A model generated the notes under the pieces. The model was not told where the DNA came from, did not search any database, and saw only the letters and a list, made by a program, of their open reading frames with translations. From Microbacteriaceae bacterium X2B (GTDB lineage Bacteria > Actinomycetota > Actinomycetes > Actinomycetales > Microbacteriaceae), in the NCBI GenBank assembly GCA_005502445.1, contig SCPB01000007.1, positions 20,538-84,537 on the forward strand: a DNA stretch of 64,000 nt. The letters run 5' to 3'. Position numbers and translations under genes: made by a program. Below are positions 42,111 to 51,564 of the stretch, piece by piece (positions within the stretch are counted from its first letter, which is position 1; each line of letters opens with the position of its first letter).

Positions 42111-42932
42111 CTACCGGGCGAGGGCGCCGTCGCGGGGCGCGACGGTCGACCACGGCAGGGTGAGCTCGCCGAGGCGCCAGCGCGCCACCCCGTCACGCAC
42201 CGGCCAGCCGTCGGCGCGCAGGCCCTGCACGGCGGCGATCCAGCGCTGGCGTGCCGAGAAGGTCGACAGCGCGGCCTGCCGAGCCCACTGCGCGTCGAGG
42301 GCGCGCAGCAGCTCGTGCACGCGCTCACCCGGCACGTTGCGGTGGATCAGCGCCTTCGGCAGGCGCTCGGCCACGACCGAGGGCCCGCCGACCGAGTCGA
42401 GCGAGTCGAGGTGCAGCGCGATCGTGAAGCTCTCGGGTGCCGTGTCGACAGCGCGCACCCCCGCCCAGCTAGCCACGCGACCGACCTCGTTGCTCGTCCC
42501 CTCGAGCAGCAGCCCGCCCGGCTGCAGCCGCGCGGCCATGCGCCGCCACGCCGCGCCGACCTCGGCCTCGTCGTACTGGCGCAGCACGTTCGCCGCACGG
42601 ATGACGGCGGGCCGTTCCCCGCCGTCGAGCGGCACCTCGAACCCCCCGACTCGGAACGACAGCCCCTCGCGCTCGTGAAGCCGGGCCGCCCGGACGCGCT
42701 CCGGATCGATCTCGATGCCGACGACCCGGGCATCCGGGCGCACGCGGCGCAGCCGCTGCAGAAGCTCGAGCGCCGTCCAGGGGGCGGCGCCGAAGCCGAG
42801 GTCGACGACGAGCGGTGCGGTGGCGGTTCGGAAGGCGGGGTGCGAGGCGATCCAGCGGTCCATGCGGCGGAGCCGGTTGACCCCGGTGGTGCCGCGGGTG
42901 ATGCGCCCGTGCGCTGCGCGGCCTGCCGTCAT
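42111..42932 (-). CDS. Class I SAM-dependent methyltransferase-like protein
   Basis: The 273-residue protein has motif I PLVVDLGFGAAPWTALELL (near residue 41), motif II VVGIEIDPERVRAA and a later LQPGGLLLEGTSNEVG, the usual Rossmann-type methyltransferase order. RITRGTTGVNRLRRMDRW precedes motif I and appears family-specific. The substrate is unknown; I recall similar actinobacterial proteins annotated only as class I methyltransferases. It stands alone, divergent from gpmA. Confidence 0.8.
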   Translation of the reverse strand: MTAGRAAHGRITRGTTGVNRLRRMDRWIASHPAFRTATAPLVVDLGFGAAPWTALELLQRLRRVRPDARVVGIEIDPERVRAARLHEREGLSFRVGGFEVPLDGGERPAVIRAANVLRQYDEAEVGAAWRRMAARLQPGGLLLEGTSNEVGRVASWAGVRAVDTAPESFTIALHLDSLDSVGGPSVVAERLPKALIHRNVPGERVHELLRALDAQWARQAALSTFSARQRWIAAVQGLRADGWPVRDGVARWRLGELTLPWSTVAPRDGALAR

Positions 42933-43006
42933 GCCCCCATTCTCGCGCCCGTCGCGACCGGGCCGCGTTTCGGTGAGGATGCCCGGCGCTGGTTAGGCTG
43001 GACCTC

Positions 43007-43750
43007 ATGTCGAACACGCTCATCCTGCTCCGCCACGGCCACTCCGTCTGGAACGAGAAGAACATCTTCACCGGCTGGGTGGACGTCGAGCTGACCGAGC
43101 AGGGCCGCGCCGAGGCGCGCCGAGCCGGCGAGCTCATCAAGGAGTCGGGTCTCGCCCCCCGCGTGCTCTACACGAGCCTGCTCAAGCGCGCGATCCACAC
43201 CGCGAACATCGCGCTCGAGGTCGCCGACCTCGACTGGCTGCCGGTGAAGCGCAGCTGGCGGCTCAACGAGCGCCACTACGGCGCGCTGCAGGGCCTCAAC
43301 AAGGCCGAGACCCTCGAGCGGCACGGCGAGGAGCTCTTCATGACCTGGCGCCGCAGCTTCGACACCCCGCCGCCGCCGCTCGACGACGACGCCGAGTACA
43401 GCCAGGTGCACGACCCCCGCTACGCCGGCATCGACGGCGAGGTGCCCCGCACCGAGAGCCTCGAGCTCGTGATCGAGCGCATGCTGCCCTACTGGGAGAG
43501 CGACATCACGAAGGATCTCGCGGCCGGCCAGACGGTGCTCGTCACGGCCCACGGCAACTCGCTGCGCGCCCTCGTCAAGCACCTCGACGGCATCTCCGAC
43601 GACGACATCGCGAGCCTCAACATCCCCACCGGCATCCCGCTCGTCTACGAGCTCGGCGATGACTTCATGCCCCTGAGGCCGGCCGAGTACCTCGACCCCG
43701 AGGCCGCCGCCGCGGGTGCCGCCGCGGTCGCGAGCCAGGGCAAGAAGTAG
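43007..43750 (+). CDS. gpmA: 2,3-bisphosphoglycerate-dependent phosphoglycerate mutase
   Basis: The 247-residue enzyme interconverts 3- and 2-phosphoglycerate in glycolysis. [20 protein letters not shown] holds the phosphorylated histidine, [16 protein letters not shown] substrate residues follow ([16 protein letters not shown]), and [17 protein letters not shown] has the second histidine. TAGGCT (42994-42999) ends 7 nt before the ATG, so the mRNA is probably leaderless. Confidence 0.96.
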   Translation: MSNTLILLRHGHSVWNEKNIFTGWVDVELTEQGRAEARRAGELIKESGLAPRVLYTSLLKRAIHTANIALEVADLDWLPVKRSWRLNERHYGALQGLNKAETLERHGEELFMTWRRSFDTPPPPLDDDAEYSQVHDPRYAGIDGEVPRTESLELVIERMLPYWESDITKDLAAGQTVLVTAHGNSLRALVKHLDGISDDDIASLNIPTGIPLVYELGDDFMPLRPAEYLDPEAAAAGAAAVASQGKK

Positions 43751-43755
43751 CGCGA

Positions 43756-44247
43756 GTGCTGCGCTTCGCGGTCGTCGCGTTCCTCGACGAGGTCGCGCTC
43801 GACGCGGAGTTCGCGAGCGACGCCGTGCCCCTCCACGTGACGCTGCTCGGCGCCGCCTCGACCGAGGCCGATCTCGACCAGGTCGTGACGGCCGTCGAAG
43901 CGGCCTACGGCAGCCACGGCCCCTTCATCGGGCGCGGGGGCGATGACGAGCTCGTCGGGCCCGATGAGAGCGTCGAGGTCACGATCGTGGTCGATGACGG
44001 CGATCTCGCGGATGCCCACCTCGCGCTCGTCGTCGACCTCCGCGAGCTGGGGGTGCGGGTCGACGACCCGCGCCTCGTCGGCCGCGGCTACCGGCCGTAC
44101 GTTGCGGTGTCGACCTCCGGCGACGACCGCGCGGGCCGCATCGAGCGCGGCGAGCGCATCGAGCTGCGTACGGTCGCGGTGCTCGACCTCGCCCCGGACG
44201 GCGACCGTGGATCGGCGCGCATCGTCGACCAGTTCCCGCTCCGCTGA
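43756..44247 (+). CDS. 2H phosphoesterase (2'-5' RNA ligase-like) family protein, degenerate
   Basis: The 163-residue protein has the duplicated fold of LigT-like proteins. The first HxT motif is intact (PLHVTLLG, near residue 27). The second, expected as HVTV, reads RPYVAVS (near residue 117), so the second catalytic histidine is tyrosine. Activity may be lost or changed. GTG 43756 starts 5 bp after gpmA, so it is probably translated from the same mRNA. Confidence 0.65.
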   Translation: MLRFAVVAFLDEVALDAEFASDAVPLHVTLLGAASTEADLDQVVTAVEAAYGSHGPFIGRGGDDELVGPDESVEVTIVVDDGDLADAHLALVVDLRELGVRVDDPRLVGRGYRPYVAVSTSGDDRAGRIERGERIELRTVAVLDLAPDGDRGSARIVDQFPLR

Positions 44248-44322
44248 CGCCGTGCCGGAGACGGGACCCGGGAAGGAAGAACTCCTTGGGTAAGGAAATC
44301 ATCACGCGGTAAGATGGGTGGC

Positions 44323-44571
44323 ATGCCGATCGCGACGGTCACGAGCAAGGGACAGATCACCATCCCGCTCCCGGTGCGCGCGTCGCTCGGGCTCGAACCC
44401 GGGGCACGGGTCGAGTTCGTGCCGCGGCCGGACGGCGGCTACGACTTCGTCCCGCTCACCGGCTCGATCGCCGCCCTCGCCGGTGCTCTCGCTCGACCCG
44501 GGACCGCGGTGAGCCTCGAGCAGATGGAGGAGGCGATCACCGCGGGCGCGCGCGACGCCGCGCGATCGTGA
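44323..44571 (+). CDS. AbrB/MazE-type antitoxin (VapB)
   Basis: The 82-residue protein has an N-terminal SpoVT-AbrB domain (ATVTSKGQITIPLPVRASLG, then LEPGARVEFVPR) that binds DNA as a swapped-hairpin dimer, and a C-terminal tail that would wrap the toxin. TAAGAT (44310-44315) ends 7 nt before the ATG, a leaderless layout; an ATG at 44314 is less likely. It overlaps the PIN-domain gene by GTGA and probably represses its own promoter together with the toxin. Confidence 0.87.
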   Translation: MPIATVTSKGQITIPLPVRASLGLEPGARVEFVPRPDGGYDFVPLTGSIAALAGALARPGTAVSLEQMEEAITAGARDAARS

Positions 44572-44969
44572 TCGGCGTCGACACGAACGTGCTCGTCCGG
44601 CACCTCACCCAGGACGACCCGGCCCAGTCGCGCGCCGCGACTCGTTTCTTCGCCGCGCGCACCGCCGATGATCCCGCGTACATCAGCCTCGTGGCGCTGG
44701 TCGAGACCGTCTGGGTACTGCGGCGCGCCTACGGCATCGAGGCCGTCGCCGTCGCACGCGTCATCCGCGGACTGCTCTCGGTGCGCGAGGTCGTCGTTCC
44801 CGCGCCGGATGTCGTCCGGCGCGCCGTCGATGACGCCGAGCAGGCGGGCACCGATCTCGCCGATGCGCTCATCGCGCACCTCGCCGTCGCCGCGGGCGCC
44901 GACGGCACCGTGACGTTCGACCGGCGGGCGGCGGAGCTGCCGGCGATGCGACTGCTGCCGATCGGCTGA
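44568..44969 (+). CDS. PIN-domain ribonuclease toxin (VapC)
   Basis: The 133-residue protein has the four acidic PIN residues: Asp in IGVDTNVLVRHL, Glu in VALVETVWVL, Asp in DLADALIAHLA and Asp in TFDRRAAELP. VapC toxins cut tRNA or rRNA with Mg and are blocked by the partner antitoxin. The GTG start overlaps the antitoxin stop. It converges with phoU, 9 bp apart. All catalytic residues are present, so it should be active. Confidence 0.9.
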   Translation: MIGVDTNVLVRHLTQDDPAQSRAATRFFAARTADDPAYISLVALVETVWVLRRAYGIEAVAVARVIRGLLSVREVVVPAPDVVRRAVDDAEQAGTDLADALIAHLAVAAGADGTVTFDRRAAELPAMRLLPIG

Positions 44970-44978
44970 GCCGATAGA

Positions 44979-45632
44979 CTAGCCGGCCTGCGGCACCCAG
45001 TCGCCCGTCGCGAGGTACTGCACCTTCTTCGCGATCGACACCGCGTGGTCCGCGAAGCGCTCGTGGTACCGCGACGCGAGTGTCGCGTCGACGGTGTCGA
45101 CGGCCTGGCCCTTCCACGTCTCGCCGAGCACCTTGTCGAAGACGCTCAAGTGCAGGGCGTCGACCTTGTCGTCCTCGTTGCGGATCGCCTCGGCGATCTT
45201 GACGTCCTCCGTCGTGAGCAGCTCGACGAGCATGCGCGCGATCTTCACGTCGAGCTGGCCCATCTCGGCGAACGTCGGGCGCAGGCTCTTCGGCACGACC
45301 TTCTCGGGGAAGCGGTAGCGCGCGAGCTGCGCGATGTGCTCGGCCATGTCGCCCATGCGCTCGAGCGACGCGCTGATGCGCAGGGCGCTGACGACGATGC
45401 GCAGGTCGCGCGCGACGGGCTGCTGGCGGGCGAGGATGTTGATCGCGAGCTCATCGAGCTCGGCCGCGGCGAGGTCGATCTTGTCGTCGTCGGCGATGAC
45501 GGTCTCGGCGAGCGAGACGTTCGATTCGGTGAAGGCGCGCGCGGCGTTCTCGATCGACACCGCCACGAGGGTCGAGATCTCGACGAGGCGCTCCTGCACC
45601 TCTCGCAGCTCCTGCTGGAACACTTCGCGCAT
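44979..45632 (-). CDS. phoU: PhoU phosphate signalling protein
   Basis: The 217-residue protein consists of two three-helix PhoU repeats. Metal-binding-type motifs ESNVSLAETVIADDDKID and ASLERMGDMAEHIAQLARY occur in repeat 1, and NEDDKVDALH and RYHERFADHAVSIAKKV in repeat 2. PhoU links PstSCAB activity to the SenX3/RegX3 kinase, switching it off when phosphate is plentiful. It is divergent from senX3, with a PHO-box-like repeat between them, and is not in the pst operon. Confidence 0.95.
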   Translation of the reverse strand: MREVFQQELREVQERLVEISTLVAVSIENAARAFTESNVSLAETVIADDDKIDLAAAELDELAINILARQQPVARDLRIVVSALRISASLERMGDMAEHIAQLARYRFPEKVVPKSLRPTFAEMGQLDVKIARMLVELLTTEDVKIAEAIRNEDDKVDALHLSVFDKVLGETWKGQAVDTVDATLASRYHERFADHAVSIAKKVQYLATGDWVPQAG

Positions 45633-45693
45633 CAGGTCACGTCCTCGTTCTCTCTCGGGCTCGGCACAGTCGAAACCCAGGCTCCTCGGCGCC

Positions 45694-45722
45694 GATGAAC
45701 GGCAAGTGGCTCGAGCGTGAAC
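45694..45722. promoter_or_regulatory. PHO-box-like repeats between phoU and senX3
   Basis: GATGAAC (45694-45700) and CGTGAAC (45716-45722) are spaced by 22 bp, twice the 11-bp PHO-box period, with a degenerate AGTGGCT at the middle position. Read on the minus strand the outer units are GTTCACG and GTTCATC. The site is between divergent phoU and senX3-regX3 and may allow autoregulation by RegX3. Confidence 0.5.
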
Positions 45723-45793
45723 TCTCGCCGCCCGGCGCCCTCCGCACCCGCCGCGGCATCTCCGCGGCGGAAGTGGTGTCTAATCTAGTCCTC

Positions 45794-46954
45794 ATGGACT
45801 CGGCACTGCTGGTGCCCCTCGCGCTGTTCCTCGGCGCGCTGATCGGGGGAGGCGCCGTCGCCACGGTCGTCGCCGCAGCCCGGCGCGGTCGTGTCGCGGC
45901 CGAAGTGGTGTCGACATCGGTTCCCGACGGTGTGGCGCAGGTGCTCGACGCCCTCGGCTCCGCCGGCGTCGTGCTCGACCCGAGCAACAACGTCGTGAAG
46001 TCGAGCCCCGGCGCGATCACGCTCGGCCTGGTCTGGCAGCAGACCCTCGTGCACTCCGTCCTCGTCGGCCTCGTCGACCGCGTCAGGCGCTCGGGCGACG
46101 ACCTCACCGAGAACGTCGACATCGCGCGGGGACCGCTCGGCGATGCGAGCATCCACCTCACGGTGCGCGTCGCGCGCCTCGGAACGCGCTTCGTGCTGCT
46201 GCTCGCCGAGGACCGCACCGAGTCGGTGCGGCTCGAGGCCGTGCGCCGCGACTTCGTCGCCAACATCAGCCACGAGCTCAAGACGCCCATCGGTGCGATC
46301 GGACTGCTCGCCGAGGCTCTCGAGCACGCCTCGGACGACCCCGAGCAGGTGCGACGATTCGCCAAGCGCATGAGCAAGGAGTCGCGGCGCCTCGCGACCA
46401 TGACGCAGGAGATCATCGAGCTCAGCAGGCTGCAGGCCGCCGATGCGCTCTCGCACCCCGAGATCGTCGACGTCGACCAGGTGATCTCGGCGGCCGTCGA
46501 TCAGAACCGCGTGACCGCCGAGTCGAACCGCATCGCGCTCGTCTCGGGAGCCGCGAGCCGCGAACGCGTCTGGGGTGACGAGACGATGCTCGTCACCGCC
46601 CTGCACAACCTCATCGCGAACGCCGTGCAGTACTCGCCCTCGCCATCGCGCGTCGGCATCGGCGTGACCGCGCACGACGATGTCGTCGAGATCGCCGTCA
46701 CCGACCAGGGGATCGGCATCGCCGAAGACGACCTCGACCGCGTCTTCGAGCGCTTCTTCCGCGTCGACCAGGCGCGCGCTCGCGCCACGGGCGGCACGGG
46801 CCTCGGCCTCAGCATCGTCAAGCACGTCGTGCAGAACCACGGCGGCGACGTGCGGGTGTGGTCGCAGCCCGGTCGCGGATCGACCTTCACCCTCCGCCTT
46901 CCGCGGGCCGCCGCGGAATCCTCGTCCACCCCCTCCTCGAAAGCGCGCCCATGA
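45794..46954 (+). CDS. senX3: Phosphate-sensing histidine kinase SenX3
   Basis: The 386-residue kinase has one N-terminal membrane segment (about residues 3-25), a PAS-like region (about 40-140), the phosphorylated histidine in FVANISHELKTPIGAIGLL (near residue 159) and ATPase boxes NLIANAVQYSPSPSR, TDQGIGIAEDDLDRVFERFF and TGGTGLGLSIVKHVV. It phosphorylates RegX3 when phosphate is low. TAATCT (45781-45786) ends 7 nt before the ATG; a longer frame from 45695 is not supported. It overlaps regX3 by ATGA. Confidence 0.94.
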   Translation: MDSALLVPLALFLGALIGGGAVATVVAAARRGRVAAEVVSTSVPDGVAQVLDALGSAGVVLDPSNNVVKSSPGAITLGLVWQQTLVHSVLVGLVDRVRRSGDDLTENVDIARGPLGDASIHLTVRVARLGTRFVLLLAEDRTESVRLEAVRRDFVANISHELKTPIGAIGLLAEALEHASDDPEQVRRFAKRMSKESRRLATMTQEIIELSRLQAADALSHPEIVDVDQVISAAVDQNRVTAESNRIALVSGAASRERVWGDETMLVTALHNLIANAVQYSPSPSRVGIGVTAHDDVVEIAVTDQGIGIAEDDLDRVFERFFRVDQARARATGGTGLGLSIVKHVVQNHGGDVRVWSQPGRGSTFTLRLPRAAAESSSTPSSKARP

Positions 46955-47631
46955 CCCGCATCCTCATCGTCGACGACGAACCCTCGCTCAGCGAACCGCT
47001 CGCCTACCTGCTCGGCCGCGAGGGGTACGAGACGGCGGTCGCCGACAACGGCCTCGCGGCGCTCGCCGAGTTCGAGCGCGTCGGCGCCGACCTCGTGCTG
47101 CTCGACCTCATGCTGCCCGGGCTGCCGGGCACCGAGGTGTGCCGCGAGCTCCGCCAGCGCTCGAGCGTGCCGATCATCATGCTCACGGCGAAAGACAGCG
47201 AGGTCGACGTCGTCGTGGGTCTCGAGCTCGGCGCCGACGACTACGTGACGAAGCCGTACTCGACGCGCGAGCTGCTCGCGCGCATCCGGGCGGTGCTGCG
47301 GCGCCGGGTCGATGACGACGCGGTCGACGACGGCGTGCTCGAGGCGGGCGGGGTGCGCATGGACGTCGAGCGCCACCAGGTGACCGTCGACGGCCGCGAG
47401 GTCGCGATGCCGCTCAAGGAGTTCGAGCTGCTCGAGATGCTGCTGCGCAACGCGGGCCGCGTGCTCACGCGCGGGCAGCTCATCGACCGCGTGTGGGGTG
47501 CAGACTACTTCGGCGACACCAAGACCCTCGACGTGCACGTCAAGCGCATCCGGTCGAAGATCGAGGCCGACCCCTCGAACCCGACGCTGCTGCTGACGGT
47601 GCGCGGGCTCGGCTACCGCTTCGAGGCCTAG
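46951..47631 (+). CDS. regX3: Phosphate response regulator RegX3
   Basis: The 226-residue regulator has a full receiver domain (RILIVDDEPSLSEPLAYLL, phospho-acceptor Asp in LVLLDLMLPG, IIMLTAKDSEVDVVVGLELG, VTKPYS) and an OmpR winged helix (PLKEFELLEMLLRNAGRVLT, TKTLDVHVKRIRSKIE). It should bind the PHO boxes found in this window and control pstSCAB and phosphatase genes. The ATG overlaps the senX3 stop. Confidence 0.95.
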   Translation: MTRILIVDDEPSLSEPLAYLLGREGYETAVADNGLAALAEFERVGADLVLLDLMLPGLPGTEVCRELRQRSSVPIIMLTAKDSEVDVVVGLELGADDYVTKPYSTRELLARIRAVLRRRVDDDAVDDGVLEAGGVRMDVERHQVTVDGREVAMPLKEFELLEMLLRNAGRVLTRGQLIDRVWGADYFGDTKTLDVHVKRIRSKIEADPSNPTLLLTVRGLGYRFEA

Positions 47632-47668
47632 CGGCCGCGACGGGATGCTCGCCGCGGGCCGTGCGGGA

Positions 47669-48142
47669 CTACTCGCTCGGGACGTAGAGCTCGTACTCGG
47701 GCAGCTCGCCGTCGAGCACCGGCACGAGCAGCTCGCTGCCCGGCTCGTCGCCGTACTGGAAGAACACGGGGTAGAGCGAGCCGGGAACGACGTCGACGCC
47801 TTCGATGAGGATCTGCGTCCCCTCCGGGTCGCCGACGCGGACGCGCTCGCCGCCGCCGACGCGGATGCGCTGGCTCTCCCGGGTGCCATCGACCTCCCAC
47901 TGAACGGTGAGCGCGCGGCCCTCCTCGGACGAGTTGGCGACCGTCATGACCAGGTTGAGCGTCTCGCCGTCGTCGGTGATGAGCAGGGCGTTCCGAATCG
48001 CGAGGTCGCCGACCGTGGTGCCGGTGCCGTCGCTCGGCTCGTACTGGATGTTCGTCGCGATCTCGGCACCGAAGGTGCACCCGGTCGTGCCGAGCGCCAC
48101 TGCGGCGGCCAGGGCAGTCGTCGCCGCCCAGCGGATTTTCAC
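47669..48142 (-). CDS. LpqE-like small lipoprotein
   Basis: The 157-residue lipoprotein has a signal peptide ending ALGTTGCTFG (Cys near residue 22) and a beta-rich domain with VGDLAIRNALLITDDGETLN, a form seen in actinobacterial LpqE-like and PCuAC-like proteins. No copper motif (HxxM...M) is visible. In mycobacteria lpqE lies next to carD, as here, which supports the match by position. Function is unknown. It is divergent from carD. Confidence 0.7.
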   Translation of the reverse strand: MKIRWAATTALAAAVALGTTGCTFGAEIATNIQYEPSDGTGTTVGDLAIRNALLITDDGETLNLVMTVANSSEEGRALTVQWEVDGTRESQRIRVGGGERVRVGDPEGTQILIEGVDVVPGSLYPVFFQYGDEPGSELLVPVLDGELPEYELYVPSE

Positions 48143-48339
48143 GAATAGCCTCCAGAGCCCATCGAGTTCATCGGCCGCGGGCGCATGACCTGCGTCAGCT
48201 CGGGCGCGACCCCCCTCAGTCTAGCCGGGTCGTCGCGCCCCGCCGGGCCGCGCGCACCGCTCCGGGCGACGGCCGACGAGGCCGAGATGCTGAGAAATGC
48301 CTGTGGTAGAATAAGAGTTCTGCGGAAGGACCAGAATCC

Positions 48340-48822
48340 ATGATTTTCCAGGTCGGCGAAACGGTCGTGTACCCCCATCACGGGGCCGCAACCATCACCG
48401 AAGTCAAGACCCGAACCATCAAGGGCGAAGAGAAGCTGTATCTCAAGCTCAACGTGACTCAGGGCGACCTCACCATCGAAGTTCCCGCTGACAACGTCGA
48501 CCTCGTCGGCGTTCGCGACGTCATCGGCCAGGAGGGGCTCGACAAGGTGTTCGAGGTGCTGCGCGCGCCGTTCACCGAAGAGCCCACCAACTGGTCGCGC
48601 CGCTACAAGGCGAACCTCGAGAAGCTCGCGTCTGGCGACGTGATCAAGGTGTCGGAGGTCGTGCGCGATCTGTGGCGCCGCGACCAGGACCGCGGGCTGA
48701 GCGCGGGCGAGAAGCGCATGCTCGCCAAGGCCCGGCAGATCCTGATCTCCGAACTCGCCCTCGCCGAGAAGACCGACGAGGAGAAGGCCTCGAGCGTCCT
48801 CGACGAGGTCCTCGCCTCCTGA
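48340..48822 (+). CDS. carD: CarD-family RNA polymerase-binding transcription factor
   Basis: The 160-residue protein has an N-terminal Tudor-like RNA-polymerase-interacting domain ([20 protein letters not shown]) and a C-terminal helical DNA-binding domain holding the tryptophan that wedges the promoter bubble ([20 protein letters not shown]). CarD stabilises open complexes, especially at rRNA promoters. A TAGAAT -10 box lies at 48307-48312 and GGAAGGA precedes the ATG. It heads the ispDF-cysS-rlmB block. Confidence 0.96.
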   Translation: MIFQVGETVVYPHHGAATITEVKTRTIKGEEKLYLKLNVTQGDLTIEVPADNVDLVGVRDVIGQEGLDKVFEVLRAPFTEEPTNWSRRYKANLEKLASGDVIKVSEVVRDLWRRDQDRGLSAGEKRMLAKARQILISELALAEKTDEEKASSVLDEVLAS

Positions 48823-48834
48823 TCGCCGTCGCCG

Positions 48835-50046
48835 ATGGCGATCGCTGACGGCTCCGCTCCGGCGGGGTCCGCTCACGCTCACGCTGCCGTGGGCGTCGTC
48901 GTCGTCGCCGCGGGCAGCGGCACGCGACTCGGTCACCACGAGCCGAAGGCATTCGTCTCGATCGCCGGTCGCACGATGCTCGAGCGCAGCCTCGACGCGG
49001 TCTTCGCGCTCAGCGAGCCCGCCGCGGTCGTCGTGGTCGCCCCCGCCTCGCACCTCGACTCGGCTGAACGCATCGTGCTGCGCGCCGCCGCAGCAGCGCG
49101 CGATCACGTGCGCGTCGTGGTCGGCGGGCGGACTCGGCAGCAATCGGTCGCTGCGGGCCTCGAGGCGCTCGGCGACGAGATCGACATCGTGCTCGTGCAC
49201 GACGCCGCTCGCGCCCTGCAGCCCGTCGAGGTCTTCGACCGCGTCATCGCTCGGGTGCGCGCCGAGGCGGCCGTCTCGGGAGCCGGCGTCGTGCCGGCGC
49301 TCCCCGTCGTCGACACGATCGCCCGCCGCGACGCCGCCGGTCGGGTGATCGAGCCCGTCGACCGCAGCGATCTCGCCGCCGTGCAGACGCCGCAGGGCTT
49401 CCCCCTCGCGCGCTATCGCGCGGCGATCGCGGAGGCCACGGCAGACCACTCCGACGACGCCAACGTGTATTCCGCCGCCGGGCATCCCGTCGTCGTCGTC
49501 GAGGGCGACGCCCGCGGATTCAAGGTGACCACTCCGTGGGATCTCCGCCGGGCCGAGCAGCTGCTCGGCGCCGACCGCCCCACGCTGCGCACGGGCATCG
49601 GCATCGACGTGCACGCCTACGACGAGAGCCGGCCGCTGTGGCTCGGCGGGCTCTACTGGCCAGGCGAGCCCGGGCTCGCCGGCCACAGCGACGCCGACGC
49701 CATCAGCCACGCGGTGTGCGACGCCCTGCTCTCGGCCGCGGGGCTCGGCGACATCGGCTCGCGCTTCGGCGTCGACGACCCGCGGTTCGCCGAAGCGCGC
49801 GGCGAGGTGTTCCTGCGCGAGACGCTCGCGCTCGTGCGCGACGCCGGATTCGAGGTCGTCAACGTCTCGGTGCAGCTCGTCGCGAAGGGGCCGCGATTCG
49901 CCCCCCGCCGCAGCGAGGTCGAGGCTCTCCTGAGCCGCCTGCTCGACGCGCCCGTGAGCGTCGCGGCGACGACCACCGACGGGCTCGGATTCACGGGCCG
50001 TGGCGAGGGGGTCGCGGCAGTCGCGACGGCGCTGTTGCATTCCTGA
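48835..50046 (+). CDS. ispDF: Bifunctional IspD/IspF isoprenoid enzyme
   Basis: The 403-residue fusion catalyses two steps of the methylerythritol phosphate pathway. Residues about 18-235 are the IspD cytidylyltransferase (VVVAAGSGTRLGHHEPKAF, LVHDAARALQP). Residues about 244-403 are IspF (GIGIDVHAYDESRPLWLGG, HSDADAISHAVCDALL with metal ligands, TTTDGLGFTGRGEGVAAVA). The intervening MEP steps use IspE, not in this window. It starts 12 bp after carD. The fused form occurs in some actinobacteria and proteobacteria. Confidence 0.95.
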   Translation: MAIADGSAPAGSAHAHAAVGVVVVAAGSGTRLGHHEPKAFVSIAGRTMLERSLDAVFALSEPAAVVVVAPASHLDSAERIVLRAAAAARDHVRVVVGGRTRQQSVAAGLEALGDEIDIVLVHDAARALQPVEVFDRVIARVRAEAAVSGAGVVPALPVVDTIARRDAAGRVIEPVDRSDLAAVQTPQGFPLARYRAAIAEATADHSDDANVYSAAGHPVVVVEGDARGFKVTTPWDLRRAEQLLGADRPTLRTGIGIDVHAYDESRPLWLGGLYWPGEPGLAGHSDADAISHAVCDALLSAAGLGDIGSRFGVDDPRFAEARGEVFLRETLALVRDAGFEVVNVSVQLVAKGPRFAPRRSEVEALLSRLLDAPVSVAATTTDGLGFTGRGEGVAAVATALLHS

Positions 50047-50154
50047 TCGCGCCGCCGCTCCTGCGGCGCGATGCGGCTCCGCCGCCGAGCGCGGTCGCCG
50101 GCTGCGCCGCTGTTGTCCGCGACCCGGCACGCACGCCGCCGATAGGCTGGGTCG

Positions 50155-51564
50155 GTGAGCGTTCGCCTGTACGACTGCCTGCGGCAGGCAGTCGTCGACT
50201 TCGTCCCGCGCGAGCCGGGCCGGGTCGGCATGTACGTGTGCGGCCCGACCGTGCAATCGGCGCCCCACATCGGCCACGTGCGCAGCGCTCTCGTCTACGA
50301 CCTGTGGCGGCGCTGGTTCGCCCACCGCGGGTACGAGGTGACGTTCATTCGGAACGTGACCGACATCGACGACAAGATCCTCGCCAACGCCGGCCCCGGC
50401 GAGAGCTGGTACGCGCTCGCCTACCGCGTCGAGCTCGAGTTCGCGGCCGCGTACCGAGCCCTCGGCATTCTCACGCCGACCTACGAGCCGCGCGCCACGG
50501 CATCCATCGAGCGGATGCACGCGATCATCCGGCTGCTCATCGAGCGCGGCCACGCCTACGCGGCCGACGACGGATTGGGCGACGTCTACTTCGACGTGCG
50601 CAGCTGGCCCGCCTACGGCGAGCTCACCCACCAGTCTCCCGACGACATGGAGGAGGCGGGGGATGCCCCGGCGCGCGCCAAGCGCGACCCCCGCGACTTC
50701 GCGCTGTGGAAGGGCGCCAAGGCCGACGAGCCCGCGAGCGCCCACTGGGACTCGCCGTGGGGGAGGGGCCGGCCCGGCTGGCACATCGAGTGCTCGGCGA
50801 TGGCCCAGCGCTACCTCGGGCACGCCTTCGACATCCACGGCGGGGGTCTCGACCTGCGGTTCCCCCACCACGAGAACGAGCTCGCGCAGTCGCGCGCGGC
50901 GGGCGACGACTTCGCGCAGCACTGGGTGCACAACGGGCTCGTGACCGTCGGCGGGCAGAAGATGTCGAAGTCGCTCGGCAACTCCGTCTTCGCCGCCGAC
51001 CTGCTCGGCTCGGCTCGGCCCGCCGTCGTGCGCTACTGGCTCGGCTCGGCGCACTACCGCTCGAGCATCGACTACACCGAGGGCTCGCTCACCGAGGCCG
51101 AGGCCGCGCTCGACCGCATCGAGACCTTCCTCGCACGCGTCGGGAGGCGCGTCGCGGGCACGCGCTTCGCCGAGCCGTCGCTCGAGGTGCCCGCGTCTTT
51201 CGCCGCGGCGATGGACGACGACCTCGCCGTGCCGCAGGCGCTCGCGACCCTGCACGAGACGGTGCGCGCGGGCAACGCGGCGCTCGACGCCGACGACGTC
51301 GCCACGGCGGGCGCAGCGCGGGGCGCCGTGCTCGCCATGGTGCGCGTGCTCGGTCTCGATATCGAAGCGCAGGATGCCGATGCCGCGGCCGGCGCGACGC
51401 ACCGGGCCCTGGCATCCCTCGTGGATCGGCTCATCGTCGAACGCCGTGCCGCGCGCGATGCGCGAGACTGGAGCACTGCCGACCGGATCCGCGACGACCT
51501 CGCCGCCGCCGGCATCGTGGTGGAGGACACCCCCACCGGAACCGACTGGAGCATCGATGGCTAA
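50155..51564 (+). CDS. cysS: Cysteinyl-tRNA synthetase
   Basis: The 469-residue class I synthetase charges tRNA-Cys. It has [19 protein letters not shown] with the HIGH motif, [15 protein letters not shown] with zinc ligands, [15 protein letters not shown] and [10 protein letters not shown] (KMSKS). The second possible relative, MshC, is shorter; length and the C-terminal DALR-like region support CysS. Translation starts at GTG 50155, 6 nt after TAGGCT (50143-50148), a leaderless layout. It overlaps rlmB by 8 bp. Confidence 0.94.
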   Translation: MSVRLYDCLRQAVVDFVPREPGRVGMYVCGPTVQSAPHIGHVRSALVYDLWRRWFAHRGYEVTFIRNVTDIDDKILANAGPGESWYALAYRVELEFAAAYRALGILTPTYEPRATASIERMHAIIRLLIERGHAYAADDGLGDVYFDVRSWPAYGELTHQSPDDMEEAGDAPARAKRDPRDFALWKGAKADEPASAHWDSPWGRGRPGWHIECSAMAQRYLGHAFDIHGGGLDLRFPHHENELAQSRAAGDDFAQHWVHNGLVTVGGQKMSKSLGNSVFAADLLGSARPAVVRYWLGSAHYRSSIDYTEGSLTEAEAALDRIETFLARVGRRVAGTRFAEPSLEVPASFAAAMDDDLAVPQALATLHETVRAGNAALDADDVATAGAARGAVLAMVRVLGLDIEAQDADAAAGATHRALASLVDRLIVERRAARDARDWSTADRIRDDLAAAGIVVEDTPTGTDWSIDG

